A stretch of 11,529 nucleotides of DNA from Chloroflexia bacterium (GCA_013696525.1 JACCYK010000284.1:1-11529); one strand, 5' to 3'; counted from the first letter of the stretch, positions 1 to 7,408 are shown. Notes: generated by a model not told the origin, from the letters alone. Numbers and translations: made by a program.

Positions 1-1
1 C

Positions 2-1042
2 TATACGCCCTTCGCCGCCGATGGGGAACGGGCGCCATCGCCGCCGACGCCGCTCGCACCGGCGCCGCGGTTCGGCCCCGGCGTTTGGCTCAAGCACGAA
101 GCCTGTAGCCTGACCGGTTCGCACAAGGACCGCTTTCATGCCGTCACCGCCCGGGTGGCGCGGCGGCTGGGGTCACGCGGGATCGTCGCCAGCTCGACCG
201 GCAATCATGGCGTTGCCGCCGCCGCCCACGCCGCCGCGGCCGGGCTGCCGGCGGTCGTCTTCTGTCACCCGGCGGCGCCGGCCGGGCTGCTGCGCGCCAT
301 CGGCGCCTTTGGCGGGATCGCGGCCCAGCTCGACCCGGCGGCGCAGCGCGAGGCGCTCGTCGGGCTGGTCGAAGCGGGGTGGTTTCCCGCCACCACGATG
401 GACCCCGTGCTGGCGGGGGCGGCCAACCCGTTCGGGGCCGAGGGGTACAAAGCGATTGCCTATGAGATCGTGGAACAGCTCGGGGCGATGCCGGAGTCGG
501 TCTTCATCCCGACCGCCGGCGGCGATACGTACTACGGCATGCTGAAAGGTTTCGCCGAGGTGGCGGCACTCTCCGGCGGGTCGATGCCGGTCGTCTTCGC
601 GATCCAACCGGAGGGCGCCAACGCGCTGACGCGGAGCCTGGCGGCGGGGCGGCAGGAGACGGTCGAGCATCCCGTCTCGATCGCCCTCTCTCTCACCGAC
701 CAGCGGACGGGGCGGCAGGCGATGGCGGCGGCGGCCCGCTGGGGGGGCCGGGCGCTCGACGTGGCGGAGACGGCGATCCGGGCCGCGATTGGCGACTTGG
801 CCGGGATGGGCATCTATCCCGACCCGGCCAGCGCCGCCGCCCTTGCCGGGTATCGCCACGCCGTCGCCAGCGGGATGCTGGGCGGCCGGGCGACGGCGGT
901 GCTGCTCCTCACCTCCTCCGGGTTCAAGTGGCCGGAGGCGATGGCGGAGGTGTTCCCGGCGGCGGCGGTCCGCGGCGCCGATGAGCTGCGGTCGCGGCTG
1001 TCCGACCTGACCGCCGTGGCGGCTGGCCCCGGCCAGCGGTGA
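2..1042 (+). CDS. Threonine synthase-like PLP-dependent enzyme (5' partial)
   Basis: The open frame runs in from the window edge; 346 residues are visible. It is a fold-type II pyridoxal-phosphate enzyme. The cofactor lysine lies in GSHKDR (visible residue K42, bases 125-127), where threonine synthases usually have SFKDR. The phosphate/substrate-binding asparagine loop is SSTGNHG (64-70), a GYKAIAYEI segment follows, and the glycine-rich PLP-phosphate loop appears as IPTAGGDTYYG. The C-terminal LLLTSSGFK strand matches the end of the family fold. The family includes threonine synthase (O-phosphohomoserine to threonine), threonine dehydratase and cysteate synthase; the motifs fit a threonine synthase-like protein best but do not fix the substrate. 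The true start is upstream, because the catalytic lysine precedes the first internal ATG (155). The next gene is a GntR regulator 109 nt downstream, which suggests regulated catabolism rather than housekeeping synthesis. Family call firm, substrate open. Confidence 0.85.
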   Translation, partial: YTPFAADGERAPSPPTPLAPAPRFGPGVWLKHEACSLTGSHKDRFHAVTARVARRLGSRGIVASSTGNHGVAAAAHAAAAGLPAVVFCHPAAPAGLLRAIGAFGGIAAQLDPAAQREALVGLVEAGWFPATTMDPVLAGAANPFGAEGYKAIAYEIVEQLGAMPESVFIPTAGGDTYYGMLKGFAEVAALSGGSMPVVFAIQPEGANALTRSLAAGRQETVEHPVSIALSLTDQRTGRQAMAAAARWGGRALDVAETAIRAAIGDLAGMGIYPDPASAAALAGYRHAVASGMLGGRATAVLLLTSSGFKWPEAMAEVFPAAAVRGADELRSRLSDLTAVAAGPGQR

Positions 1043-1151
1043 CGGTGCGTCGTTTGGACCCGAAATTGCGGCTATCCTTCGGCCGCCGCGCCTGACCCCC
1101 GGGGCGCCGGCCGGTGAGCGCGGAGTGGCGAGGGGAAGAGCGGGGCATCGG

Positions 1152-1862
1152 ATGGTAGTCATCGCCAAACGCAAGGCATCGCATCAGGTGGTCGACGCGG
1201 TCTGCGGCATGTTGCGCGGCGGCGGCTACCGGGTCGGCGAGCGCCTGCCGAGCGAGCAGGAGCTCGGCGCCGAGCTGGGGGTCAGCCGGTCCACGGTGCG
1301 CGAGGCCGTGCGCGAGCTGACCGCGCTCGGAGTGCTGGAGATCCAGTTGGGTCGAGGCACCTTCGTCCGCTCCCTGCGGCCCGACCTGCTGCTGCGGGGC
1401 GATAGTTTGGTGGAAGAGCCGAACGACCGCATTCGCGAAGAGCTGCTCGAGGTGCGCGGCATCGTCGAGCCCGAGGCGGCGGCGCTGGCCGCCATCCGCG
1501 CCACGGACGAGGACATCGAGCGGCTCCGGTACGACGTCGAGCGGCTGGCCGAAGCGGCGGGGCGGGGCATGGCGCCGCCGGAAGATTTGGGATTCCACCT
1601 CGATCTGGTCCGCGCCACCCACAACGCCGCCTTGTGGCGGGTGAGCGGCGCGATCATCTCGTTTTATCAGTGGGACGGGCAGCTCCCGACCGAGCAAGAC
1701 GCGGTCGATCACCGGGCGATCTATGAGGCGGTGCGCGACCACGACCCGTCCCGCGCCCGGCAGGCGATGCGCGACCACCTGGCCGGCCCCACGGTCGCCG
1801 GCCACACCGCCCGCCCCGCCGCCTCCGCGCCCCTCACCCGAGAGCCGGGGGCCGGGGCGTGA
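1152..1862 (+). CDS. GntR-family transcriptional regulator, FadR/FCD subfamily
   Basis: A 236-residue DNA-binding regulator. The N-terminal winged helix-turn-helix (about residues 5-75) carries the GntR signature: RLPSEQELGAELGVSRSTVREAVRELTALGVLE followed by the wing GRGTFVRS, here named by its blocks LPSEQELGAELGVSRSTV and REAVRELTALGVLE. The rest (about 90-210) is an all-helical FCD ligand-binding domain. It retains the three histidines typical of the metal site, in FHLDLVRATHN, DHRAI and MRDHL. I chose ATG 1152 over the in-frame GTG 1125 because the HTH begins soon after 1152 and the purine-rich AGGGGAAG (1131-1138) precedes it, although the spacing of about 13 nt is long. FCD regulators usually bind small carboxylates or amino-acid-like effectors and repress adjacent catabolic genes. 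The likely targets are the upstream PLP enzyme or the convergent flavoprotein. The tail is Ala/Pro-rich and low in complexity. Confidence 0.9.
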   Translation: MVVIAKRKASHQVVDAVCGMLRGGGYRVGERLPSEQELGAELGVSRSTVREAVRELTALGVLEIQLGRGTFVRSLRPDLLLRGDSLVEEPNDRIREELLEVRGIVEPEAAALAAIRATDEDIERLRYDVERLAEAAGRGMAPPEDLGFHLDLVRATHNAALWRVSGAIISFYQWDGQLPTEQDAVDHRAIYEAVRDHDPSRARQAMRDHLAGPTVAGHTARPAASAPLTREPGAGA

Positions 1863-2019
1863 CCGTTATCTGGACTCCGGCAGAATAGTGTAGGAATCGC
1901 GGCGTCGCGGCGACGGGCGCTAGGGTGCCCCCTGGGCCACTGGAAATCCGCGCTGAGCATCACGAAGTCCCGCCGGGTACCCCTCGGTGACTGAGAACGG
2001 GTTGTCTCGGGCGCGGGTA
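1863..2019. other. Convergent intergenic gap without clear terminator
   Basis: This 157-nt gap separates the converging regulator and flavoprotein genes. It holds a short inverted repeat (CGTCGC at 1903-1908, GCGACG at 1910-1915) and a GGGTACCC palindrome near 1975-1982. Neither is followed by a T tract on either strand. I see no convincing intrinsic terminator or promoter here. Confidence 0.4.
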
Positions 2020-3249
2020 TCACCATAGCCCATCGTTGGCAGAGCCCCCGTTGTCCCGCTCGCCGGCGCGAGCGCGGGAGGCTTCCTGGCCGGTCGCGCC
2101 GGGGGCGAACGCCCGCCAGCCGAAACGGTGGCTCAGCGACGAGGGGCGGCCTGTCGCGGCGTCGGCGATGAGCCGGCCCAGGATGGGCGCGAACTTGAAG
2201 GCGTGGCCGCTGTCGCCGGCGGCGACGCAAAGCGCCGGGTTCGTGGGGTGGCGGCCGATCCAGAAATGCTCGTCCGGGGTATCGCAGTAGAGGCAGCGGC
2301 GGCTGTCGACGAGCGGGGCGCCGGCCAGCCCCGGGAAGGTCTCCGCCAGGAAGCGGCGCAACCTCGCCTCGTTGTCCGGCGAGACCGCCCGCGGGTCATC
2401 GCGGGGATGGACGGGGTGACCGGGGCCATGGTTGGCGATCTTGACGATACCCGTCTCCGGGTGCGCCGGGAAGCCATACCAGCCGGTGCGCGAGCTGTCG
2501 GCGCCGAAGACGACGAACTGGGGCGGCGAGAACCGCGCCGGGTCCGCCGGCAGCAGGTGGAACACCGGCTGCCCGACGGGGCGCATCACCGCCGCCAGCT
2601 CGGGCAGCAGGAGCGGGGTCCAGGCGCCGGTGGCGACGACCACGACATCGGCCACCATCGCCGCGCCCGACTCCAGGCGGACCCGCCCTCCCGCCCCGGC
2701 CCTCGTGGCAACCGCCGCCACCGGTTCCCCGGTCCGAATGTCGATGCCGTGTGAGCGGGCCAGCCCGGCCAGGCGGCTGATGACGTTGCCACTCTCGACG
2801 TACCCGGCCTTGGCGGTGTAGTAGCCATCGACGTAGACCTCGCTATTCCAAGCCGGGAACCGGCGGCGAATCGCCGCCGCATCGAGCCGGCGCGGGGCAT
2901 GGCCGCGGGCGGTCAGCAGCCGGAAGTTCTCGTATTCGTAGCCACCGGCGGCCATCGGCTGCCGGGTGAGGAACGTCGCCCCGGTCTCGTGATAGAGCGG
3001 CCGGGGAAAGAGATCGCGATTCCACGCCAGCCAGCCGTCGCGGGCCGTTTCCGCCAGCCCGGTGTAGAGCGCGTCGGCGCCGTACTCGATGCGCACGACC
3101 TTGCTGGTGTCGGTCGAGGCGGCCAGCGGGTGCGGGATCGGCCCGGCCTCGAGCAGGGTGACGGCGGACCCGCGGGCCCGCAGCTCGAGGGCGGCGGTGA
3201 GGCCGAAGATGCCGCCGCCGACGACGATCGCGGTGCTGGGTTGGATCAC
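2020..3249 (-). CDS. FAD-dependent amine oxidase, monomeric sarcosine oxidase-like (DAO fold)
   Basis: A 409-residue flavoprotein. The N-terminal dinucleotide-binding motif is VVGGGIFG (residues 9-16), with the adenosine-ribose-binding acidic residue in LLEAG. Near the C-terminus, RRCLYCDTPDEHF and AAGDSGHAFKFAP closely resemble monomeric sarcosine oxidase / N-methyltryptophan oxidase / pipecolate oxidase enzymes. In that family the cysteine of the C-x-Y-TPDEH block carries covalent 8-alpha-linked FAD; here it is Cys319 (bases 2293-2295). The expected reaction is oxidative demethylation or deamination of a secondary amino acid, giving an imine and H2O2; the substrate cannot be read from sequence. 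I chose GTG 3249 because GAGGGAG (3264-3258 on this strand) sits 8 nt upstream. The alternative GTG at 3258 would lie inside that site. It is probably cotranscribed with the adenosyltransferase gene 113 nt upstream. Confidence 0.88.
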   Translation of the reverse strand: MIQPSTAIVVGGGIFGLTAALELRARGSAVTLLEAGPIPHPLAASTDTSKVVRIEYGADALYTGLAETARDGWLAWNRDLFPRPLYHETGATFLTRQPMAAGGYEYENFRLLTARGHAPRRLDAAAIRRRFPAWNSEVYVDGYYTAKAGYVESGNVISRLAGLARSHGIDIRTGEPVAAVATRAGAGGRVRLESGAAMVADVVVVATGAWTPLLLPELAAVMRPVGQPVFHLLPADPARFSPPQFVVFGADSSRTGWYGFPAHPETGIVKIANHGPGHPVHPRDDPRAVSPDNEARLRRFLAETFPGLAGAPLVDSRRCLYCDTPDEHFWIGRHPTNPALCVAAGDSGHAFKFAPILGRLIADAATGRPSSLSHRFGWRAFAPGATGQEASRARAGERDNGGSANDGLW

Positions 3250-3257
3250 CGGGCTCA

Positions 3258-3264
3258 CTCCCTC
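3258..3264 (-). promoter_or_regulatory. Ribosome binding site deciding the flavoprotein start
   Basis: Read on the minus strand this is GAGGGAG, 8 nt before GTG 3249. It supports that start over the in-frame GTG at 3258, which overlaps the purine tract. Confidence 0.6.
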
Positions 3265-3362
3265 AACCTTCGGCGCCCCGGCCAGGCGCGGTCAGGCGGA
3301 CGACGCGGTTTCAGTGTCGCCAGCGTAATGACCGCATCCAGGATCACGATGGCGGCGTGGCG

Positions 3363-3911
3363 CTAGCGTCGCGGCGCTTTCGCCCGGAGCGGATCCGTGC
3401 CGTGGGCGGCGTCCTCGAACCGGGCCAGGACGAATAGGAGCGAGGAGAGCCGGTTGAGGTAGCGGACGAGTTGCGGGTTGTCGAGGTGGCCGCCGCCGGT
3501 CAGCCCCACCACGTCGCGCTCGGCCCGGCGGACGATGGTCCGCGCCACGTCCAGCGCCGCGCCCGGCACGGTGTCGCCGGGGAGGATGAACTCGCGCGGC
3601 AAGGTGATCTCGCTGGTGATCTGGTCCGTCTCGGCCTCCAGCCAGGCGACGCGATCCGGGCCGAGGACATAGGTTGCCGGCCGCAGCTCGGGCACGAAGG
3701 CGAGCTCCGCCATGATCTTGTAGAGGTCCCGCTGCACCTCGACCAGGAGGGGCGCCGTCCGCTCGGCGCCGGCGACGGCGCGGGCGAAGCCGAGGCTGGA
3801 GGTCGCCTCGTCGAGCGAGCCCAACGCTTCGATCCGGGGGTCGTCCTTCGCCACCCGGTCGCCCAGCAAATCGGTCTGGCCCTGGTCGCCCTTGGTCGTA
3901 TACAGTCGCAT
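3363..3911 (-). CDS. ATP:cob(I)alamin adenosyltransferase, PduO type
   Basis: A 182-residue enzyme that transfers the adenosyl group of ATP to cob(I)alamin, making coenzyme B12 in the cytoplasm. The N-terminal ATP-binding signature is YTTKGDQGQTDLL (residues 4-16), followed by the family block LGSLDEATSSLGFA (30-43). The central FILPGDTVPGAALDVARTIVRRAERDV is seen as FILPGDTVPGAAL and ARTIVRRAERDV (108-134). The C-terminal RYLNRLSSLLFVLAR (150-164) completes the PduO/EutT-like helical bundle; 182 residues is normal for single-domain PduO. The ATG at 3911 is supported by AAGGGAGA, 10 nt upstream on the same strand (3929-3922). The frame stays open far upstream, but that stretch has no family similarity and is antisense to the next gene. 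Adenosylcobalamin supplied here would serve B12-dependent mutases or eliminases encoded elsewhere; no such enzyme is in the window. Confidence 0.95.
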   Translation of the reverse strand: MRLYTTKGDQGQTDLLGDRVAKDDPRIEALGSLDEATSSLGFARAVAGAERTAPLLVEVQRDLYKIMAELAFVPELRPATYVLGPDRVAWLEAETDQITSEITLPREFILPGDTVPGAALDVARTIVRRAERDVVGLTGGGHLDNPQLVRYLNRLSSLLFVLARFEDAAHGTDPLRAKAPRR

Positions 3912-4136
3912 GGCGCCGCGGTCTCCCTTGCCGAACCGGCTCCGGCCGCACCCGTCACCCCCTGGCGGCGGAGCAATGCGGCTGCATCCGGCCAACGCTG
4001 ATGATACACGCCTCGCGGCGGATTGACGCCGGCCGGCGGTGCCGGGGATGACCCCATGGTACGATTCCGCATTCCCGGTCCCGCTCCGCGCCGGGCCCGA
4101 TCCCGGTTGGCAGGTATGGCGGAGGGAGCGGCGGGC
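3912..4136. promoter_or_regulatory. Divergent intergenic region between adenosyltransferase and dehydrogenase genes
   Basis: This 225-nt segment must contain promoters for both directions. Candidate boxes are weak. TTGACG at 4023-4028 on the plus strand lacks a matching -10 at 16-18 nt. TATCAT on the minus strand (4006-4001) lacks a recognisable -35. TACGAT at 4060-4065 is another poor -10 candidate. No riboswitch-like B12 box could be recognised upstream of the cobalamin gene by eye. Confidence 0.35.
4121..4127 (+). promoter_or_regulatory. Ribosome binding site deciding the Gfo/Idh/MocA gene start
   Basis: GGAGGGA lies 9 nt before ATG 4137, an ideal spacing. In-frame upstream starts (ATG 4116, ATG 4056, TTG 4023) lack a comparable site. 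Confidence 0.75.
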
Positions 4137-5282
4137 ATGGTGGTGACACGCGATTTTTGGGCTGAGCCGGTGACGCCGGAGCCGGTCGCGGCGCCCGCCC
4201 TGGAACCGGTCCGGGTCGGCGTCATCGGCACCGGTTTTGCCGCCACCCTCCATCTGACCGCGCTGCGCTCCCTGCCCGAGACCCAACTGATGGCGGTCTG
4301 CTCCCGGCGGGCCGAGCGGGCCCTGGCCGCCGCCCTCGATCATGGCGTGCCAAGCCACACGACGGATTACCGCGAGCTGATCGCGGACCCCGAGATCGAA
4401 GCGGTCATCATCGCTACCCCGCCGCACCTGCACCACGCGATGGTGCTGGCCGCGCTCGAGGCGGGCAAGCACGTCCTCTGCGAAAAACCGATGGCCCGCA
4501 ACCTGGCCGAGGCGCGGGACATGGTCCGCATCGTCGATCGGGTCGGCGTGGTGGCGATGGTCAATCACCAGCTCCGGTTCCTGCCGCTCCGGGCCCGGAT
4601 TAAAGCGCTGATCGAGACCGGGTACCTGGGGGAGCCGCGGGCGGCGACGGTGGTCGTCCACCGCTCCAGCCTGAACGACCCCTACGACCGGCCATTTGGC
4701 TGGCTGATGGAAGCGGAAAAGGCGGGCGGCATCCTGGGCGCCACCGGGCCGCATCACATCGACGCCCTGCGCTGGTGGTTCGGCGAGGTGAAAGCGGTGG
4801 CCGGGGCGACGGCGACGATGGTGCCCCGGCGGCGGCTGCCCGATTCGTCCACCATGGCCAAGGTCGATGCCGACGACAACTACGCGGTCCTCCTCCGCTT
4901 CGGCAACGGCGCGATCGGCACGATCCACGTCACCGCCACCGCCGCCTTCGAGGGCGACGAGGAGATCACCCTCTCCGGCTCCCAGGGCACCTTGCGGATC
5001 CGCGAGGATCGGTTGTTCGGCGCCCAAGCCGGCGATCAGGTGCTGACCGAGCTGGCGGTGCCGGACCGCGTGGGAGACGATCTGCCCGACTTCGCGCACT
5101 ATCTCACCAAGCCGACCGCGCTCTTGCAACGATCCTGGGTGCGGGCAATCCGGCTGGGGGAGCCGATCCCGACCGCCTTCGCCGATGGGGTCAAGGTGCA
5201 GGAGCTCCTCGACGCGGTGGCCCGCTCCAGCCAGCAAGGCCGCTGGATCGATACCAGCGGCGCCCGCTGGCCGATGGGCTGA
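4137..5282 (+). CDS. Gfo/Idh/MocA-family NAD(P)-dependent oxidoreductase
   Basis: A 381-residue cytosolic dehydrogenase. After a Pro/Ala-rich leader (1-24), the Rossmann domain begins with VGVIGTGFAA (27-36). It ends with the family-defining CEKPMA (E116-K117-P118), whose lysine is catalytic and near the nicotinamide. The C-terminal alpha/beta domain carries GGILGATGPHHIDALRWWFG (197-216), which supplies the catalytic His207 and the Asp209 region. Members oxidise or reduce sugars, inositols and related polyols or their acids; nothing visible fixes the substrate. The start was chosen on the ideally spaced GGAGGGA. The D-threonine aldolase-like gene follows 86 nt later on the same strand and is probably in the same transcript. 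The aldolase neighbour hints at a hydroxy-amino-acid or amino-sugar route, but this is inference. Confidence 0.92.
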   Translation: MVVTRDFWAEPVTPEPVAAPALEPVRVGVIGTGFAATLHLTALRSLPETQLMAVCSRRAERALAAALDHGVPSHTTDYRELIADPEIEAVIIATPPHLHHAMVLAALEAGKHVLCEKPMARNLAEARDMVRIVDRVGVVAMVNHQLRFLPLRARIKALIETGYLGEPRAATVVVHRSSLNDPYDRPFGWLMEAEKAGGILGATGPHHIDALRWWFGEVKAVAGATATMVPRRRLPDSSTMAKVDADDNYAVLLRFGNGAIGTIHVTATAAFEGDEEITLSGSQGTLRIREDRLFGAQAGDQVLTELAVPDRVGDDLPDFAHYLTKPTALLQRSWVRAIRLGEPIPTAFADGVKVQELLDAVARSSQQGRWIDTSGARWPMG

Positions 5283-5293
5283 GCGCTGGACGA

Positions 5294-5321
5294 GTCGTGA
5301 GTCGTAGGTCGTGAGTCGTGA
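5294..5321 (+). repeat. Tandem heptamer repeat, four GTCGTGA units
   Basis: Four contiguous 7-nt units occupy 5294-5300, 5301-5307, 5308-5314 and 5315-5321. Units 1, 3 and 4 are GTCGTGA and unit 2 is GTCGTAG. They lie between two co-directional genes, 12 nt after a stop codon, outside any recognised coding region. The arrangement resembles short tandemly repeated repetitive (STRR-like) heptamers described in some bacterial genomes. Their role here is unknown. Confidence 0.85.
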
Positions 5322-5354
5322 GGTGCGCTGCCGCTGATTGAGCGCGGATGAGAC

Positions 5355-5362
5355 AGAGGAGG
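5355..5362 (+). promoter_or_regulatory. Ribosome binding site deciding the D-threonine aldolase-like start
   Basis: AGAGGAGG lies 6 nt before ATG 5369. This supports that start over the in-frame ATG at 5348, which would place this sequence inside the gene. Confidence 0.8.
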
Positions 5363-5368
5363 CCGACG

Positions 5369-6502
5369 ATGGTTGCGCCCACCGTGGACGTTGAACGCAC
5401 AATCGTGGACCCAACCGAGGTGCTCGATACGCCCTGCATCGCGGTCGATGAAGCGATCCTGCGGCAAAACATCGCCGAGATGGCGGCGCTCGCCGCCGGC
5501 CACGGCGTCAACCTGCGGCCCCATATGAAGACGCACAAGACGCCCCACATCGCTCGCTTGCAACTGGCGGCCGGCGCCGTGGGCGCCACCTGCGCCAAGC
5601 TGGGCGAGGCCGAGATCTTTGTCGATCAGGCCGGGATCGACGATGTGCTGCTCGCCTATCCGGTCGTCGGCGAGCCAAAGCTGCGCCGCCTGCTGGACCT
5701 GATGGAGCGGGCCCGCGTCACCGTCGCCGTCGATTCGGTGGCGGCGGCGACCGGTCTCTCGGCGGCGATGGCGGCGGCCGGGCGAACGCTCGACCTCTAC
5801 ATCGAGGTGAACACGGGCCAGGATCGGGCCGGCGCCAGCGCGGGCGAGGAGGCGGTCGCGCTGGCGCTGGCGGTGGACCGGCTGCCGGGGGCGCGGGTGG
5901 TCGGGGTGATGACCCACGAGGGGCACGCTGGGGCCAGTGATCCGGCCGTCATCGCGGGGACCGCGCGAAACGCGGGCGCGGCGCTCGTCAACACCGCGGC
6001 CAAGATCCGGGACCATGGGATCGAGCTGCCCCATGTCAGCGTCGGCTCGACCCCGTCGAGCTGGTATACCCCGGCCGTGGCCGGCGTCACCGAGATGCGC
6101 CCCGGCACCTATGTTTTTTATGACAACTCGATCTTCCGCCACGGCCGGATCGGGCCGGACCGCTGCGCGGCGCGGGTCGTCGCCACCGTGGTCAGCCGTC
6201 CCGCCGCCGGCCGGGCGATCATCGACGCCGGCTCGAAGGCGCTGGCGATGGACCCCAGCTCCAGCCACCCTGGTTACGGCTACATCGTCGGCCACCCCGC
6301 GGCGACCATCGCCCGGATCAGCGAAGAGCACGGCGTCGTCCTGCCGCCGCCGGAGGAGCCGGGGTTCGCGGTCGGCGACCGGGTCGAGGTGATCCCGAAC
6401 CACATCTGCCCGGCGGTGAACCTGACCGACGAGCTGCTGATCGCGCGCGACGGCCGGGTGGCCGATCGCTGGCCGGTCGCCGCCCGTGGCAAGGTACGGT
6501 AA
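5369..6502 (+). CDS. D-threonine aldolase / D-serine dehydratase-like PLP enzyme (DSD1 family)
   Basis: A 377-residue fold-type III PLP enzyme. The N-terminal alanine-racemase-like TIM barrel starts at DTPCIAVDEAIL and has the cofactor motif RPHMKTHKTP (50-59); Lys54 is the likely Schiff-base lysine. HVSVGSTPSSWYT and the EMRPGTYVFYDN block are characteristic phosphate-binding and core segments of this family. The C-terminal beta domain contains EVIPNHICPAVNL, whose His345 and Cys347 match the divalent-metal ligands of D-serine dehydratase and D-threonine aldolase. The enzyme either cleaves D-threonine or other D-beta-hydroxy amino acids to glycine plus an aldehyde, or dehydrates D-serine to pyruvate and ammonia. 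The two activities are not separable by eye. It probably forms an operon with the upstream dehydrogenase. A short palindrome (CGGCGATCGCCG, 6506-6517) follows the stop, without a T tract. Confidence 0.92.
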   Translation: MVAPTVDVERTIVDPTEVLDTPCIAVDEAILRQNIAEMAALAAGHGVNLRPHMKTHKTPHIARLQLAAGAVGATCAKLGEAEIFVDQAGIDDVLLAYPVVGEPKLRRLLDLMERARVTVAVDSVAAATGLSAAMAAAGRTLDLYIEVNTGQDRAGASAGEEAVALALAVDRLPGARVVGVMTHEGHAGASDPAVIAGTARNAGAALVNTAAKIRDHGIELPHVSVGSTPSSWYTPAVAGVTEMRPGTYVFYDNSIFRHGRIGPDRCAARVVATVVSRPAAGRAIIDAGSKALAMDPSSSHPGYGYIVGHPAATIARISEEHGVVLPPPEEPGFAVGDRVEVIPNHICPAVNLTDELLIARDGRVADRWPVAARGKVR

Positions 6503-6772
6503 CGGCGGCGATCGCCGTGAATCGAGACCCGGCTCTGGCTTGCGGCTATTCCGGTCCCCCACGGCACCCAGACTTGCATCACCCATCCCGGCCGCCGGTC
6601 GTTGCCACTACTAGGTTCAGGTGCGGATCTGGCTCGGAGGTCGTTTCAGTCGCTGACCACGGGTGAGGCGGTACAATCGACAATCCGAATCAACCCGATA
6701 GCTGATCCCGCCTGAGATCGGGTCCATGGTTCGTCCCCTCATCCGTCGCTTCGCCCGACAGAGGAGATCGCC
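6503..6772 (+). promoter_or_regulatory. Leader region of the sigma/anti-sigma operon
   Basis: A 270-nt gap between two co-directional genes. It holds the CGGCGATCGCCG palindrome (6506-6517) and an AT-rich patch containing TACAAT (6672-6677), a 5/6 match to a -10 box. No good -35 lies 16-18 nt upstream of it, and I see no clear ECF-type GGAAC -35. The promoter of the sigma gene is therefore only tentatively placed. The ribosome site GAGGAGA (6761-6767) is clear. Confidence 0.3.
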
Positions 6773-7408
6773 GTGACCGAAAACGGGCGGTATCCACCGC
6801 GAGATCCCAGTGATAGCACGCTCGTTGCCCGTATCGGCCGGGGCGATGTCGCCGCCTTCGAGCTGCTCTACGACCGGTACGCGCGATCGGTCTATGCTAT
6901 GGCGGCCCACATGCTCGACCCGGAGAAAGCCGAAGAAGTCGTTCAAGAGGTCTTCCTCCGGCTCTGGCACAAAGCTCACCAGTTCGACCCGTCCCGAAGC
7001 GCGTTTCGCACCTGGTTTATGGCCATCGCCCGCCACCAAGCCCTGCACGAGCTGCGTCGTCGTGGCGGCAGCCAGCAGATCACCGTCTCCGGGGACATTG
7101 ACCGCATTTTGGCCGAGACGGCCGACGAGGCAATCGATGTCGAGGAGCAGGCGTGGCGGCGCGAACGAGACGACACCGCCTTACGCGCGTTGGGCTGCCT
7201 TCCGGCAGAGCAGCGCCAGGTACTCGTCCTGGCCTATTTCGGCGGTCTCAGTCAATCGGCGATCGCCGACCATCTGCAGGTGCCGCTCGGCACTGTAAAG
7301 AAGCGCACCCGGCTTGGCTTAAACAAACTGCGGGCCGCGCTCGCAAACCAGGACCCCATAGAGCACGAGGCCGCCGCCGCGTGGCGCCAGGCAACACGAC
7401 GAGGGTGA
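6773..7408 (+). CDS. ECF-family RNA polymerase sigma factor, SigK-like
   Basis: A 211-residue group 4 sigma factor with only regions 2 and 4. Region 2 (about 22-95) contains LLYDRYARSVYAMAA, the core-binding/-10-recognition segment EEVVQEVFLRLWHKA, and FRTWFMAIARHQALHELRR. Region 4 (about 140-195) contains LPAEQRQVLVLAYFGG, the helix-turn-helix LSQSAIADHLQVPLGTVKKR, and a TRLGLNKLRAAL helix. A linker of about 45 acidic residues joins them. GTG 6773 has GAGGAGA 5 nt upstream. The anti-sigma gene begins 3 nt after the stop, so the two are translationally close and surely a cognate pair. The partner's RskA-like C-terminus suggests the SigK/RskA-type ECF group. The factor should be held inactive at the membrane until the anti-sigma is cleaved or altered; targets are not proven. 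Confidence 0.95.
   Translation: MTENGRYPPRDPSDSTLVARIGRGDVAAFELLYDRYARSVYAMAAHMLDPEKAEEVVQEVFLRLWHKAHQFDPSRSAFRTWFMAIARHQALHELRRRGGSQQITVSGDIDRILAETADEAIDVEEQAWRRERDDTALRALGCLPAEQRQVLVLAYFGGLSQSAIADHLQVPLGTVKKRTRLGLNKLRAALANQDPIEHEAAAAWRQATRRG

Noticed and set aside
3255..3347. A 30-codon minus-strand frame (GTG 3347 to TGA) in frame with the adenosyltransferase after its stop and overlapping GTG 3258 by GTGA
   Set aside because: No ribosome site before its GTG and no recognisable protein. Open frames of this length are common in GC-rich DNA. It could point to coupling with an alternative start at 3258, but GTG 3249 has the better ribosome site.
4023..4136. N-terminal extension of the Gfo/Idh/MocA protein from upstream starts
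   Set aside because: The extension is low-complexity and unlike the family, and the ideally spaced GGAGGGA points to ATG 4137.
3912..5414. Long minus-strand open frame extending upstream of the adenosyltransferase, opposite the dehydrogenase gene
   Set aside because: The extension is antisense to a well-supported Gfo/Idh/MocA gene, has no family similarity, and the adenosyltransferase has its own start and ribosome site at 3911.
6506..6517. CGGCGATCGCCG palindrome as an intrinsic terminator
   Set aside because: The palindrome leaves almost no loop and is not followed by a T tract. Palindromes containing GATC with flanking CG are common in GC-rich genomes.
5099..6586. Long minus-strand open frame opposite the D-threonine aldolase-like gene
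   Set aside because: Its composition is Arg/Pro/Gly-rich, as expected for the antisense of GC-rich coding sequence, and it has no motif. The plus-strand gene explains the region fully.
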